A stretch of DNA of 64,000 nt. Source: Antedon mediterranea. Lineage: Eukaryota; Echinodermata; Crinoidea; Comatulida; Antedonidae. The translations under genes were made by a program, and so were the position numbers. Of this stretch, positions 30,285 through 44,357 are shown piece after piece (the first letter of the stretch is position 1; each line of letters begins with the position of its first letter). The notes beneath the pieces were generated by a model. That model made no database searches. It was not told the origin of the DNA and saw only the letters and a list, made by a program, of their open reading frames with translations. Where the stretch lies: the NCBI RefSeq assembly GCF_964355755.1, contig NC_092672.1:13636501-13700500 (forward strand). The letters are read 5' to 3'.

Positions 30285-30874
30285 AACAATTAAACGAATC
30301 TCAACTAGTACCAACAAATGACGACTTGCTGTCGAATCAGTGTGATACATATAATGTAGCTAATGCATACATTCGACCGATGTGTTAAGTCATACCGTTT
30401 AGAATATAAAAGTTTTTACAGAGATTATAGAGTAATATAATTAATTTGTAATAACTGTCAACATGTTTTTTTAAAACAAAACTGATGACGTGTTACGTTC
30501 GATGGTCGTAAAACACCGTTAACGTTAAAGAACACTTACGCTACGTTGTCAATTTACATAACAATACAGAGTGACGTAAGTAGCGTAAGGTTTATCGAGT
30601 CGGACCGTAAAACAAAGACGAAACAGTAAAATATACGTTTCATGGCTATAAATTACGTCATTAACAAAATTTGAATATACGCCCATTCGTTTCTCTGTGC
30701 ATTTTAATAATTAAACAATCAACTGAAATTACAGTAACATTTTATTCAGAAAAAATACATAATTATTTCTCTATTGAAAAAGTATGACGTAACAACATGT
30801 AACCTGTAACGTAAATACAGAAGACCTACAATAAACAGTGTAACAGATTCTATTTTTTAATAACTATCTTGATA

Positions 30875-31063
30875 GGTTGGGCCAATCCTGGACGTACTGC
30901 AATACCAGGTCAACCCGTGGCCAGGATGGAGCAAGCTCCTATTCCATGGCCTAAATTCAAAAATCAGTTTAATATAGAAGCTACTCGATGAGCAGCGTTT
31001 CAGATATTAAGCTGAAAAGAACAGATACTACACATGATCTTAGCCAAAAGGCCGAGAAGCGAT
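30875..31063 (-). ncRNA. U2: U2 snRNA, copy 10 (subtype A)
   Basis: Consensus. The 3' flank has AACTATC, as at copies 1, 32 and 39. Confidence 0.97.
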
Positions 31064-31654
31064 AACAATTAAACGAATCTCAACTAGTACCAACAAATGA
31101 CGACTTGCTGTCGAATCAGTGTGATACATATAATGTAGCTAATGCATACATTCGACCGATGTGTTAAGCCATACCGTTTAAAATATAAAAGTTTTTACAG
31201 AGATTATAGAGTAATATAATTAATTTGTAATAACTGTCAACATGTTTTTTTTAAACAAAACTGATGACGTGTTACGTTCGATGGTCGTAAAACACCGTTA
31301 ACACTTACGCTACGTTGTCAATTTACATAACAATACAGAGTATACATACAGTGACGTAAGTAGCGTAATGTTTATCGAGTCGGACCGTAAAACAAAGACG
31401 AAACAGTAAAATATACGTTTCATGGCTATAAATTACGTCATTAACAAAATTTGAATATACGCCCATTCGTTTCTCTGTGCATTTTAATAATTAAACAATC
31501 AACTGAAATTACAGTAACATTTTATTCAGAAAAAATACATAATTATTTCTCTATTGAAAAAGTATGACGTAACAACATGTAACCTGTAACGTAAATACAG
31601 AAGACCTACAATAAACAGTGTAACAGATTCTATTTTTTAATAATTATCTTGATA

Positions 31655-31843
31655 GGTTGGGCCAATCCTGGACGTACTGCAATACCAGGTCAACCCGTGG
31701 CCAGGATGGAGCAAGCTCCTATTCCATGGCCTAAATTCAAAAATCAGTTTAATATAGAAGCTACTCGATGAGCAGCGTTTCAGATATTAAGCTGAAAAGA
31801 ACAGATACTACACATGATCTTAGCCAAAAGGCCGAGAAGCGAT
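31655..31843 (-). ncRNA. U2: U2 snRNA, copy 11 (subtype A)
   Basis: Consensus. Confidence 0.97.
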
Positions 31844-32451
31844 AACAATTAAACGAATCTCAACTAGTACCAACAAATGACGACTTGCTGTCGAATCAGT
31901 GTGATACATATAATGTAGCTAATGCATACATTCGACCGATGTGTTAAGCCATACCGTTTAAAATATAAAAGTTTTTACAGAGATTATAGAGTAATATAAT
32001 TAATTTGTAATATTAACTGTCAACATGTTTTTTTAAAACAAAACTGATGACGTGTTACGTTCGATGGTCGTAAAACACCGTTAACGTTATAGAACACTTA
32101 CGCTACGTTGTCAATTTACATAACAATACAGAGTATACATACAGTGACGTAAGTAGCGTAAGGTTTATCGAGTTGGACCGTAAAACAAAGACGAAACAGT
32201 AAACTATACGTTTCATGGCTATAAATTAGGTCAATAAATAAAAATTGAAAATACGCCCATTCGTTTCTCTGTGCATTTTAATAATTAAAAAATCAACTGA
32301 AATTACAGTAACATTTCATTCAGAAAAAATAAATAATTATTTCTCTATAGAAAAAGTATGACGTAACAACATGTAACCTGTTACGTAAATACAGAAGAAG
32401 ACCTACAATAAACAGTGTAACAGATTCTATTTTGTAATAATTATCTTGATA

Positions 32452-32640
32452 GGTTGGGCCAATCCTGGATGTACTGCAATACCAGGTCAACCCGTGGCCA
32501 GGATGGAGCAAGCTCTTATTCCATGGCCTAAATTCAAAAATAAGTTTAATATAGAAGCTACTCGATGAGCAGCGTTTCAGATATTAAGCTGAAAAGAACA
32601 GATACTACACATGATCTTAGCCAAAAGGCCGAGAAGCGAT
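32452..32640 (-). ncRNA. U2: U2 snRNA, copy 12 (subtype B, variant)
   Basis: A171 plus G125A, which breaks the closing pair of the GGAGC/GCTCC stem, and G99T, which alters the base before the Sm AUUUUUG core. Shares these with copies 34 and 41. Confidence 0.95.
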
Positions 32641-33245
32641 AACAATTAAACGAATCTCAACTAGTACCAACAAATGACGACTTGCTGTCGAATCAGTGTG
32701 ATACATATAATGTAGCTAATGCATACATTCGACCGATGTGTTAAGCCATACCGTTTAAAATATAAAAGTTTTTACAGAGATTATAGAGTAATATAATTAA
32801 TTTGTAATAACTGTCAACATGTTTTTTTAAAACAAAACTGATGACGTGTTACGTTCGATGGTCGTAAAACACCGTTAACGTTATAGAACACTTACGCTAC
32901 GTTGTCAATTTACATAACAATACAGAGTATACATACAGTGACGTAAGTAGCGTAAGGTTTATCGAGTCGGACCGTAAAACAAAGACGAAACAGTAAACTA
33001 TACGTTTCATGGCTATAAATTAGGTCAATAAATAAAAATTGAAAATACGCCCATTCGTTTCTCTGTGCATTTTAATAATTAAAAAATCAACTGAAATTAC
33101 AGTAACATTTCATTCAGAAAAAATAAATAATTATTTCTCTATAGAAAAAGTATGACGTAACAACATGTAACCTGTTACGTAAATACAGAAGAAGACCTAC
33201 AATAAACAGTGTAACAGATTCTATTTTGTAATAATTATCTTGATA

Positions 33246-33434
33246 GGTTGGGCCAATCCTGGATGTACTGCAATACCAGGTCAACCCGTGGCCAGGATGG
33301 AGCAAGCTCCTATTCCATGGCCTAAATTCAAAAATAAGTTTAATATAGAAGCTACTCGATGAGCAGCGTTTCAGATATTAAGCTGAAAAGAACAGATACT
33401 ACACATGATCTTAGCCAAAAGGCCGAGAAGCGAT
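33246..33434 (-). ncRNA. U2: U2 snRNA, copy 13 (subtype B, variant)
   Basis: A171 and G99T; stem III is consensus. Confidence 0.95.
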
Positions 33435-34024
33435 AACAATTAAACGAATCTCAACTAGTACCAACAAATGACGACTTGCTGTCGAATCAGTGTGATACAT
33501 ATAATGTAGCTAATGAATACATTCGACCGATGTGTTAAGCCATACCGTTTAAAATATAAAAGTTTTTACAGAGATTGTAGAGTAATATAATTAATTTGTA
33601 ATAACTGTCAACATGTTTTTTTAAAACAAAACTGATGACGTGTTACGTTCGATGGTCGTAAAACACCGTTAACGTTATAGAACACTTACGCTACGTTGTC
33701 AATTTACATAACAATACAGAGTGACGTAAGTAGCGTAAGGTTTATCGAGTCGGACCGTAAAACAAAGACGAAACAGTAAAATATACGTTTCATGGCTATA
33801 AATTACGTCATTAACAAAATTTGAATATACGCCCATTCGTTTCTCTGTGCATTTTAATAATTAAACAATCAACTGAAATTACAGTAACATTTTATTCAGA
33901 AAAAATACATAATTATTTCTCTATTGAAAAAGTATGACGTAACAACATGTAACCTGTAACGTAAATACAGAAGACCTACAATAAACAGTGTAACAGATTC
34001 TATTTTTTAATAATTATCTTGATA

Positions 34025-34213
34025 GGTTGGGCCAATCCTGGACGTACTGCAATACCAGGTCAACCCGTGGCCAGGATGGAGCAAGCTCCTATTCCATGGC
34101 CTAAATTCAAAAATCAGTTTAATATAGAAGCTACTCGATGAGCAGCGTTTCAGATATTAAGCTGAAAAGAACAGATACTACACATGATCTTAGCCAAAAG
34201 GCCGAGAAGCGAT
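34025..34213 (-). ncRNA. U2: U2 snRNA, copy 14 (subtype A)
   Basis: Consensus. Confidence 0.97.
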
Positions 34214-34803
34214 AACAATTAAACGAATCTCAACTAGTACCAACAAATGACGACTTGCTGTCGAATCAGTGTGATACATATAATGTAGCTAATGCATACA
34301 TTCGACCGATGTGTTAAGTCATACCGTTTAGAATATAAAAGTTTTTACAGAGATTATAGAGTAATATAATTAATTTGTAATAACTGTCAACATGTTTTTT
34401 TAAAACAAAACTGATGACGTGTTACGTTCGATGGTCGTAAAACACCGTTAACGTTATAGAACACTTACGCTACGTTGTCAATTTACATAACAATACAGAG
34501 TGACGTAAGTAGCGTAAGGTTTATCGAGTCGGACCGTAAAACAAAGACGAAACAGTAAAATATACGTTTCATGGCTATAAATTACGTCATTAACAAAATT
34601 TGAATATACGCCCATTCGTTTCTCTGTGCATTTTAATAATTAAACAATCAACTGAAATTACAGTAACATTTTATTCAGAAAAAATACATAATTATTTCTC
34701 TATTGAAAAAGTATGACGTAACAACATGTAACCTGTAACGTAAATACAGAAGACCTACAATAAACAGTGTAACAGATTCTATTTTTTAATAATTATCTTG
34801 ATA

Positions 34804-34992
34804 GGTTGGGCCAATCCTGGACGTACTGCAATACCAGGTCAACCCGTGGCCAGGATGGAGCAAGCTCCTATTCCATGGCCTAAATTCAAAAATCAGTTTA
34901 ATATAGAAGCTACTCGATGAGCAGCGTTTCAGATATTAAGCTGAAAAGAACAGATACTACACATGATCTTAGCCAAAAGGCCGAGAAGCGAT
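34804..34992 (-). ncRNA. U2: U2 snRNA, copy 15 (subtype A)
   Basis: Consensus. Confidence 0.97.
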
Positions 34993-35583
34993 AACAATTA
35001 AACGAATCTCAACTAGTACCAACAAATGACGACTTGCTGTCGAATCAGTGTGATACATATAATGTAGCTAATGCATACATTCGACCGATGTGTTAAGTCA
35101 TACCGTTTAGAATATAAAAGTTTTTACAGAGATTATAGAGTAATATAATTAATTTGTAATAACTGTCAACATGTTTTTTTAAAACAAAACTGATGACGTG
35201 TTACGTTCGATGGTCGTAAAACACCGTTAACGTTATAGAACACTTACGCTACGTTGTCAATTTACATAACAATACAGAGTGACGTAAGTAGCGTAAGGTT
35301 TATCGAGTCGGACCGTAAAACAAAGACGAAACAGTAAACTATACGTTTCATGGCTATAAATTAGGTCAATAAATAAAAATTGAAAATACGCCCATTCGTT
35401 TCTCTGTGCATTTTAATAATTAAAAAATCAACTGAAATTACAGTAATATTTCATTCAGAAAAAATAAATAATTATTTCTCTATAGAAAAAGTATGACGCA
35501 ACAACATGTAACCTGTTACGTAAATACAGAAGACTTACAATAAACCGTGTGACAGATTCTCTTTTTTAATAATTATCTTGATA

Positions 35584-35772
35584 GGTTGGGTCAATCCTGG
35601 ATGTACTGCAATACCAGGTCAACCCGTGGCCAGGATGGAGCAAGCTCCTATTCCATGGCCTAAATTCAAAAATCAGTTTAATATAGAAGCTACTCGATGA
35701 GCAGCGTTTCAGATATTAAGCTGAAAAGAACAGATACTACACATGATCTTAGCCAAAAGGCCGAGAAGCGAT
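35584..35772 (-). ncRNA. U2: U2 snRNA, copy 16 (subtype B, 3'-end variant)
   Basis: A171 plus G182A near the 3' end (GGATTGACCC), shared with copies 38 and 48. Confidence 0.96.
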
Positions 35773-36362
35773 AACAATTAAACGAATCTCAACTAGTACC
35801 AACAAATGACGACTTGCTGTCGAATCAGTGTGATACATATAATGTAGCTAATGCATACATTCGACCGATGTGTTAAGCCATACCGTTTAAAATATAAAAG
35901 TTTTTACAGAGATTATAGAGTAATATAATTAATTTGTAATAACTGTCAACATGTTTTTTTAAAACAAAACTGATGACGTGTTACGTTCGATGGTCGTAAA
36001 ACACCGTTAACGTTATAGAACACTTACGCTACGTTGTCAATTTACATAACAATACAGAGTGACGTAAGTAGCGTAAGGTTTATCGAGTCGGACCGTAAAA
36101 CAAAGACGAAACAGTAAAATATACGTTTCATGGCTATAAATTACGTCATTAACAAAATTTGAATATACGCCCATTCGTTTCTCTGTGCATTTTAATAATT
36201 AAACAATCAACTGAAATTACAGTAACATTTTATTCAGAAAAAATACATAATTATTTCTCTATTGAAAAAGTATGACGTAACAACATGTAACCTGTAACGT
36301 AAATACAGAAGACCTACAATAAACAGTGTAACAGATTCTATTTTTTAATAATTATCTTGATA

Positions 36363-36551
36363 GGTTGGGCCAATCCTGGACGTACTGCAATACCAGGTCA
36401 ACCCGTGGCCAGGATGGAGCAAGCTCCTATTCCATGGCCTAAATTCAAAAATCAGTTTAATATAGAAGCTACTCGATGAGCAGCGTTTCAGATATTAAGC
36501 TGAAAAGAACAGATACTACACATGATCTTAGCCAAAAGGCCGAGAAGCGAT
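36363..36551 (-). ncRNA. U2: U2 snRNA, copy 17 (subtype A)
   Basis: Consensus. Confidence 0.97.
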
Positions 36552-37142
36552 AACAATTAAACGAATCTCAACTAGTACCAACAAATGACGACTTGCTGTC
36601 GAATCAGTGTGATACATATAATGTAGCTAATGCATACATTCGACCGATGTGTTAAGCCATACCGTTTAAAATATAAAAGTTTTTACAGAGATTATAGAGT
36701 AATATAATTAATTTGTAATAACTGTCAACATGTTTTTTTTAAACAAAACTGATGACGTGTTACGTTCGATGGTCGTAAAACACCGTTAACACTTACGCTA
36801 CGTTGTCAATTTACATAACAATACAGAGTATACATACAGTGACGTAAGTAGCGTAATGTTTATCGAGTCGGACCGTAAAACAAAGACGAAACAGTAAAAT
36901 ATACGTTTCATGGCTATAAATTACGTCATTAACAAAATTTGAATATACGCCCATTCGTTTCTCTGTGCATTTTAATAATTAAACAATCAACTGAAATTAC
37001 AGTAACATTTTATTCAGAAAAAATACATAATTATTTCTCTATTGAAAAAGTATGACGTAACAACATGTAACCTGTAACGTAAATACAGAAGACCTACAAT
37101 AAACAGTGTAACAGATTCTATTTTTTAATAATTATCTTGATA

Positions 37143-37331
37143 GGTTGGGCCAATCCTGGACGTACTGCAATACCAGGTCAACCCGTGGCCAGGATGGAGC
37201 AAGCTCCTATTCCATGGCCTAAATTAAAAAATCAGTTTATTATAGAAGCTACTCGATGAGCAGCGTTTCAGATATTAAGCTGAAAAGAACAGATACTACA
37301 CATGATCTTAGCCAAAAGGCCGAGAAGCGAT
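37143..37331 (-). ncRNA. U2: U2 snRNA, copy 18 (subtype A, Sm-site variant)
   Basis: G106T in the Sm site and T92A just upstream of it. Confidence 0.95.
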
Positions 37332-37924
37332 AACAATTAAACGAATCTCAACTAGTACCAACAAATGACGACTTGCTGTCGAATCAGTGTGATACATATA
37401 ATGTAGCTAATGCATACATTCGACCGATGTGTTAAGCCATACCGTTTAAAATATAAAAGTTTTTACAGAGATTATAGAGTAATATAATTAATTTGTAATA
37501 TTAACTGTCAACATGTTTTTTTAAAACAAAACTGATGACGTGTTACGTTCGATGGTCGTAAAACACCGTTAACGTTATAGAACACTTACGCTACGTTGTC
37601 AATTTACATAACAATACAGAGTGACGTAAGTAGCGTAAGGTTTATCGAGTCGGACCGTAAAACAAAGACGAAACAGTAAAATATACGTTTCATGGCTATA
37701 AATTACGTCATTAACAAAATTTGAATATACGCCCATTCGTTTCTCTGTGCATTTTAATAATTAAAAAATCAACTGAAATTACAGTAACATTTTATTCAGA
37801 AAAAATACATAATTATTTCTCTATTGAAAAAGTATGACGTAACAACATGTAACCTGTAACGTAAATACAGAAGACCTACAATAAACAGTGTAACAGATTC
37901 TATTTTTTAATAATTATCTTGATA

Positions 37925-38113
37925 GGTTGGGCCAATCCTGGACGTACTGCAATACCAGGTCAACCCGTGGCCAGGATGGAGCAAGCTCCTATTCCATGGC
38001 CTAAATTCAAAAATCAGTTTAATATAGAAGCTACTCGATGAGCAGCGTTTCAGATATTAAGCTGAAAAGAACAGATACTACACATGATCTTAGCCAAAAG
38101 GCCGAGAAGCGAT
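37925..38113 (-). ncRNA. U2: U2 snRNA, copy 19 (subtype A)
   Basis: Consensus. Confidence 0.97.
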
Positions 38114-38704
38114 AACAATTAAACGAATCTCAACTAGTACCAACAAATGACGACTTGCTGTCGAATCAGTGTGATACATATAATGTAGCTAATGCATACA
38201 TTCGACCGATGTGTTAAGCCATACCGTTTAGAATATAAAAGTTTTTACAGAGATTATAGAGTAATATAATTAATTTGTAATAACTGTCAACATGTTTTTT
38301 TAAAACAAAACTGATGACGTGTTACGTTCGATGGTCGTAAAACACCGTTAACGTTATAGAACACTTACGCTACGTTGTCAATTTACATAACAATACAGAG
38401 TGACGTAAGTAGCGTAAGGTTTATCGAGTCGGACCGTAAAACAAAGACGAAACAGTAAACTATACGTTTCATGGCTATAAATTAGGTCAATAAACAAAAT
38501 TTGAAAATACGCCCATTCGTTTCTCTGTGCATTTTAATAATTAAAAAATCAACTGAAATTACAGTAACATTTCATTCAGAAAAAATAAATAATTATTTCT
38601 CTATAGAAAAAGTATGACGCAACAACATGTAACCTGTTACGTAAATACAGAAGACTTACAATAAACCGTGTGACAGATTCTCTTTTTTAATAATTATCTT
38701 GATA

Positions 38705-38893
38705 GGTTGGGCCAATCCTGGATGTACTGCAATACCAGGTCAACCCGTGGCCAGGATGGAGCAAGCTCCTATTCCATGGCCTAAATTCAAAAATCAGTTT
38801 AATATAGAAGCTACTCGATGAGCAGCGTTTCAGATATTAAGCTGAAAAGAACAGATACTACACATGATCTTAGCCAAAAGGCCGAGAAGCGAT
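38705..38893 (-). ncRNA. U2: U2 snRNA, copy 20 (subtype B)
   Basis: A171, otherwise consensus. First unit of a four-unit block repeated 3122 bp later. Confidence 0.97.
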
Positions 38894-39484
38894 AACAATT
38901 AAACGAATCTCAACTAGTACCAACAAATGACGACTTGCTGTCGAATCAGTGTGATACATAATGTAGCTAATGCATACATTCGACCGATGTGTTAAGCCAT
39001 ACCGTTTAAAATATAAAAGTTTTTACAGAGATTATAGAGTAATATAATTAATTTGTAATATTAACTGTCAACATGTTTTTTTAAAACAAAACTGATGACG
39101 TGTTACGTTCGATGGTCGTAAAACACCGTTAACGTTATAGAACACTTACGCTACGTTGTCAATTTACATAACAATACAGAGTGACGTAAGTAGCGTAAGG
39201 TTTATCGAGTCGGACCGTAAAACAAAGACGAAACAGTAAAATATACGTTTCATGGCTATAAATTACGTCATTAACAAAATTTGAATATACGCCCATTCGT
39301 TTCTCTGTGCATTTTAATAATTAAACAATCAACTGAAATTACAGTAACATTTTATTCAGAAAAAATACATAATTATTTCTCTATTGAAAAAGTATGACGT
39401 AACAACATGTAACCTGTAACGTAAATACAGAAGACCTACAATAAACAGTGTAACAGATTCTATTTTTTAATAATTATCTTGATA

Positions 39485-39673
39485 GGTTGGGCCAATCCTG
39501 GACGTACTGCAATACCAGGTCAACCCGTGGCCAGGATGGAGCAAGCTCCTATTCCATGGCCTAAATTCAAAAATCAGTTTAATATAGAAGCTACTCGATG
39601 AGCAGCGTTTCAGATATTAAGCTGAAAAGAACAGATACTACACATGATCTTAGCCAAAAGGCCGAGAAGCGAT
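39485..39673 (-). ncRNA. U2: U2 snRNA, copy 21 (subtype A)
   Basis: Consensus. Confidence 0.97.
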
Positions 39674-40264
39674 AACAATTAAACGAATCTCAACTAGTAC
39701 CAACAAATGACGACTTGCTGTCGAATCAGTGTGATACATATAATGTAGCTAATGCATACATTCGACCGATGTGTTAAGCCATACCGTTTAGAATATAAAA
39801 GTTTTTACAGAGATTATAGAGTAATATAATTAATTTGTAATAACTGTCAACATGTTTTTTTAAAACAAAACTGATGACGTGTTACGTTCGATGGTCGTAA
39901 AACACCGTTAACGTTATAGAACACTTACGCTACGTTGTCAATTTACATAACAATACAGAGTGACGTAAGTAGCGTAAGGTTTATCGAGTCGGACCGTAAA
40001 ACAAAGACGAAACAGTAAACTATACGTTTCATGGCTATAAATTAGGTCAATAAATAAAAATTGAAAATACGCCCATTCGTTTCTCTGTGCATTTTAATAA
40101 TTAAAAAATCAACTGAAATTACAGTAACATTTCATTCAGAAAAAATAAATAATTATTTCTCTATAGAAAAAGTATGACGCAACAACATGTAACCTGTTAC
40201 GTAAATACAGAAGACTTACAATAAACCGTGTGACAGACTCTCTTTTTTAATAATTATCTTGATA

Positions 40265-40453
40265 GGTTGGGCCAATCCTGGATGTACTGCAATACCAGGT
40301 CAACCCGTGGCCAGGATGGAGCAAGCTCCTATTCCATGGCCTAAATTCAAAAATCAGTTTAATATAGAAGCTACTCGATGAGCAGCGTTTCAGATATTAA
40401 GCTGAAAAGAACAGATACTACACATGATCTTAGCCAAAAGGCCGAGAAGCGAT
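40265..40453 (-). ncRNA. U2: U2 snRNA, copy 22 (subtype B)
   Basis: A171, otherwise consensus. Confidence 0.97.
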
Positions 40454-41046
40454 AACAATTAAACGAATCTCAACTAGTACCAACAAATGACGACTTGCTG
40501 TCGAATCAGTGTGATACATATAATGTAGCTAATGCATACATTCGACCGATGTGTTAAGCCATACCGTTTAAAATATAAAAGTTTTTACAGAGATTATAGA
40601 GTAATATAATTAATTTGTAATATTAACTGTCAACATGTTTTTTTAAAACAAAACTGATGACGTGTTACGTTCGATGGTCGTAAAACACCGTTAACGTTAT
40701 AGAACACTTACGCTACGTTGTCAATTTACATAACAATACAGAGTGACGTAAGTAGCGTAAGGTTTATCGAGTCGGACCGTAAAACAAAGACGAAACAGTA
40801 AAATATACGTTTCATGGCTATAAATTACGTCATTAACAAAATTTGAATATACGCCCATTCGTTTCTCTGTGCATTTTAATAATTAAACAATCAACTGAAA
40901 TTACAGTAACATTTTATTCAGAAAAAATACATAATTATTTCTCTATTGAAAAAGTATGACGTAACAACATGTAACCTGTAACGTAAATACAGAAGACCTA
41001 CAATAAACAGTGTAACAGATTCTATTTTTTAATAATTATCTTGATA

Positions 41047-41235
41047 GGTTGGGCCAATCCTGGACGTACTGCAATACCAGGTCAACCCGTGGCCAGGATG
41101 GAGCAAGCTCCTATTCCATGGCCTAAATTCAAAAATCAGTTTAATATAGAAGCTACTCGATGAGCAGCGTTTCAGATATTAAGCTGAAAAGAACAGATAC
41201 TACACATGATCTTAGCCAAAAGGCCGAGAAGCGAT
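41047..41235 (-). ncRNA. U2: U2 snRNA, copy 23 (subtype A)
   Basis: Consensus. Confidence 0.97.
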
Positions 41236-41826
41236 AACAATTAAACGAATCTCAACTAGTACCAACAAATGACGACTTGCTGTCGAATCAGTGTGATACA
41301 TATAATGTAGCTAATGCATACATTCGACCGATGTGTTAAGTCATACCGTTTAGAATATAAAAGTTTTTACAGAGATTATAGAGTAATATAATTAATTTGT
41401 AATAACTGTCAACATGTTTTTTTAAAACAAAACTGATGACGTGTTACGTTCGATGGTCGTAAAACACCGTTAACGTTATAGAACACTTACGCTACGTTGT
41501 CAATTTACATAACAATACAGAGTGACGTAAGTAGCGTAAGGTTTATCGAGTCGGACCGTAAAACAAAGACGAAACAGTAAACTATACGTTTCATGGCTAT
41601 AAATTAGGTCAATAAATAAAAATTGAAAATACGCCCATTCGTTTCTCTGTGCATTTTAATAATTAAAAAATCAACTGAAATTACAGTAACATTTCATTCA
41701 GAAAAAATAAATAATTATTTCTCTATAGAAAAAGTATGACGCAACAACATGTAACCTGTTACGTAAATACAGAAGACTTACAATAAACCGTGTGACAGAT
41801 TCTCTTTTTTAATAATTATCTTGATA

Positions 41827-42015
41827 GGTTGGGCCAATCCTGGATGTACTGCAATACCAGGTCAACCCGTGGCCAGGATGGAGCAAGCTCCTATTCCATG
41901 GCCTAAATTCAAAAATCAGTTTAATATAGAAGCTACTCGATGAGCAGCGTTTCAGATATTAAGCTGAAAAGAACAGATACTACACATGATCTTAGCCAAA
42001 AGGCCGAGAAGCGAT
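41827..42015 (-). ncRNA. U2: U2 snRNA, copy 24 (subtype B)
   Basis: A171, otherwise consensus. Counterpart of copies 2 and 20. Confidence 0.97.
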
Positions 42016-42606
42016 AACAATTAAACGAATCTCAACTAGTACCAACAAATGACGACTTGCTGTCGAATCAGTGTGATACATAATGTAGCTAATGCATACA
42101 TTCGACCGATGTGTTAAGCCATACCGTTTAAAATATAAAAGTTTTTACAGAGATTATAGAGTAATATAATTAATTTGTAATATTAACTGTCAACATGTTT
42201 TTTTAAAACAAAACTGATGACGTGTTACGTTCGATGGTCGTAAAACACCGTTAACGTTATAGAACACTTACGCTACGTTGTCAATTTACATAACAATACA
42301 GAGTGACGTAAGTAGCGTAAGGTTTATCGAGTCGGACCGTAAAACAAAGACGAAACAGTAAAATATACGTTTCATGGCTATAAATTACGTCATTAACAAA
42401 ATTTGAATATACGCCCATTCGTTTCTCTGTGCATTTTAATAATTAAACAATCAACTGAAATTACAGTAACATTTTATTCAGAAAAAATACATAATTATTT
42501 CTCTATTGAAAAAGTATGACGTAACAACATGTAACCTGTAACGTAAATACAGAAGACCTACAATAAACAGTGTAACAGATTCTATTTTTTAATAATTATC
42601 TTGATA

Positions 42607-42795
42607 GGTTGGGCCAATCCTGGACGTACTGCAATACCAGGTCAACCCGTGGCCAGGATGGAGCAAGCTCCTATTCCATGGCCTAAATTCAAAAATCAGT
42701 TTAATATAGAAGCTACTCGATGAGCAGCGTTTCAGATATTAAGCTGAAAAGAACAGATACTACACATGATCTTAGCCAAAAGGCCGAGAAGCGAT
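42607..42795 (-). ncRNA. U2: U2 snRNA, copy 25 (subtype A)
   Basis: Consensus. Confidence 0.97.
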
Positions 42796-43386
42796 AACAA
42801 TTAAACGAATCTCAACTAGTACCAACAAATGACGACTTGCTGTCGAATCAGTGTGATACATATAATGTAGCTAATGCATACATTCGACCGATGTGTTAAG
42901 CCATACCGTTTAGAATATAAAAGTTTTTACAGAGATTATAGAGTAATATAATTAATTTGTAATAACTGTCAACATGTTTTTTTAAAACAAAACTGATGAC
43001 GTGTTACGTTCGATGGTCGTAAAACACCGTTAACGTTATAGAACACTTACGCTACGTTGTCAATTTACATAACAATACAGAGTGACGTAAGTAGCGTAAG
43101 GTTTATCGAGTCGGACCGTAAAACAAAGACGAAACAGTAAACTATACGTTTCATGGCTATAAATTAGGTCAATAAATAAAAATTGAAAATACGCCCATTC
43201 GTTTCTCTGTGCATTTTAATAATTAAAAAATCAACTGAAATTACAGTAACATTTCATTCAGAAAAAATAAATAATTATTTCTCTATAGAAAAAGTATGAC
43301 GCAACAACATGTAACCTGTTACGTAAATACAGAAGACTTACAATAAACCGTGTGACAGACTCTCTTTTTTAATAATTATCTTGATA

Positions 43387-43575
43387 GGTTGGGCCAATCC
43401 TGGATGTACTGCAATACCAGGTCAACCCGTGGCCAGGATGGAGCAAGCTCCTATTCCATGGCCTAAATTCAAAAATCAGTTTAATATAGAAGCTACTCGA
43501 TGAGCAGCGTTTCAGATATTAAGCTGAAAAGAACAGATACTACACATGATCTTAGCCAAAAGGCCGAGAAGCGAT
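43387..43575 (-). ncRNA. U2: U2 snRNA, copy 26 (subtype B)
   Basis: A171, otherwise consensus. Confidence 0.97.
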
Positions 43576-44168
43576 AACAATTAAACGAATCTCAACTAGT
43601 ACCAACAAATGACGACTTGCTGTCGAATCAGTGTGATACATATAATGTAGCTAATGCATACATTCGACCGATGTGTTAAGCCATACCGTTTAAAATATAA
43701 AAGTTTTTACAGAGATTATAGAGTAATATAATTAATTTGTAATATTAACTGTCAACATGTTTTTTTAAAACAAAACTGATGACGTGTTACGTTCGATGGT
43801 CGTAAAACACCGTTAACGTTATAGAACACTTACGCTACGTTGTCAATTTACATAACAATACAGAGTGACGTAAGTAGCGTAAGGTTTATCGAGTCGGACC
43901 GTAAAACAAAGACGAAACAGTAAAATATACGTTTCATGGCTATAAATTACGTCATTAACAAAATTTGAATATACGCCCATTCGTTTCTCTGTGCATTTTA
44001 ATAATTAAACAATCAACTGAAATTACAGTAACATTTTATTCAGAAAAAATACATAATTATTTCTCTATTGAAAAAGTATGACGTAACAACATGTAACCTG
44101 TAACGTAAATACAGAAGACCTACAATAAACAGTGTAACAGATTCTATTTTTTAATAATTATCTTGATA

Positions 44169-44357
44169 GGTTGGGCCAATCCTGGACGTACTGCAATACC
44201 AGGTCAACCCGTGGCCAGGATGGAGCAAGCTCCTATTCCATGGCCTAAATTCAAAAATCAGTTTAATATAGAAGCTACTCGATGAGCAGCGTTTCAGATA
44301 TTAAGCTGAAAAGAACAGATACTACACATGATCTTAGCCAAAAGGCCGAGAAGCGAT
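44169..44357 (-). ncRNA. U2: U2 snRNA, copy 27 (subtype A)
   Basis: Consensus. Confidence 0.97.

Noticed and set aside
32320-32511. A 63-residue open frame on the minus strand, repeated at 33114, 49967, 50761, 55453 and 56247
   Set aside because: It overlaps the 3' half of U2 and its spacer, is open only in one unit type, and has no protein features. It is a by-product of the array.
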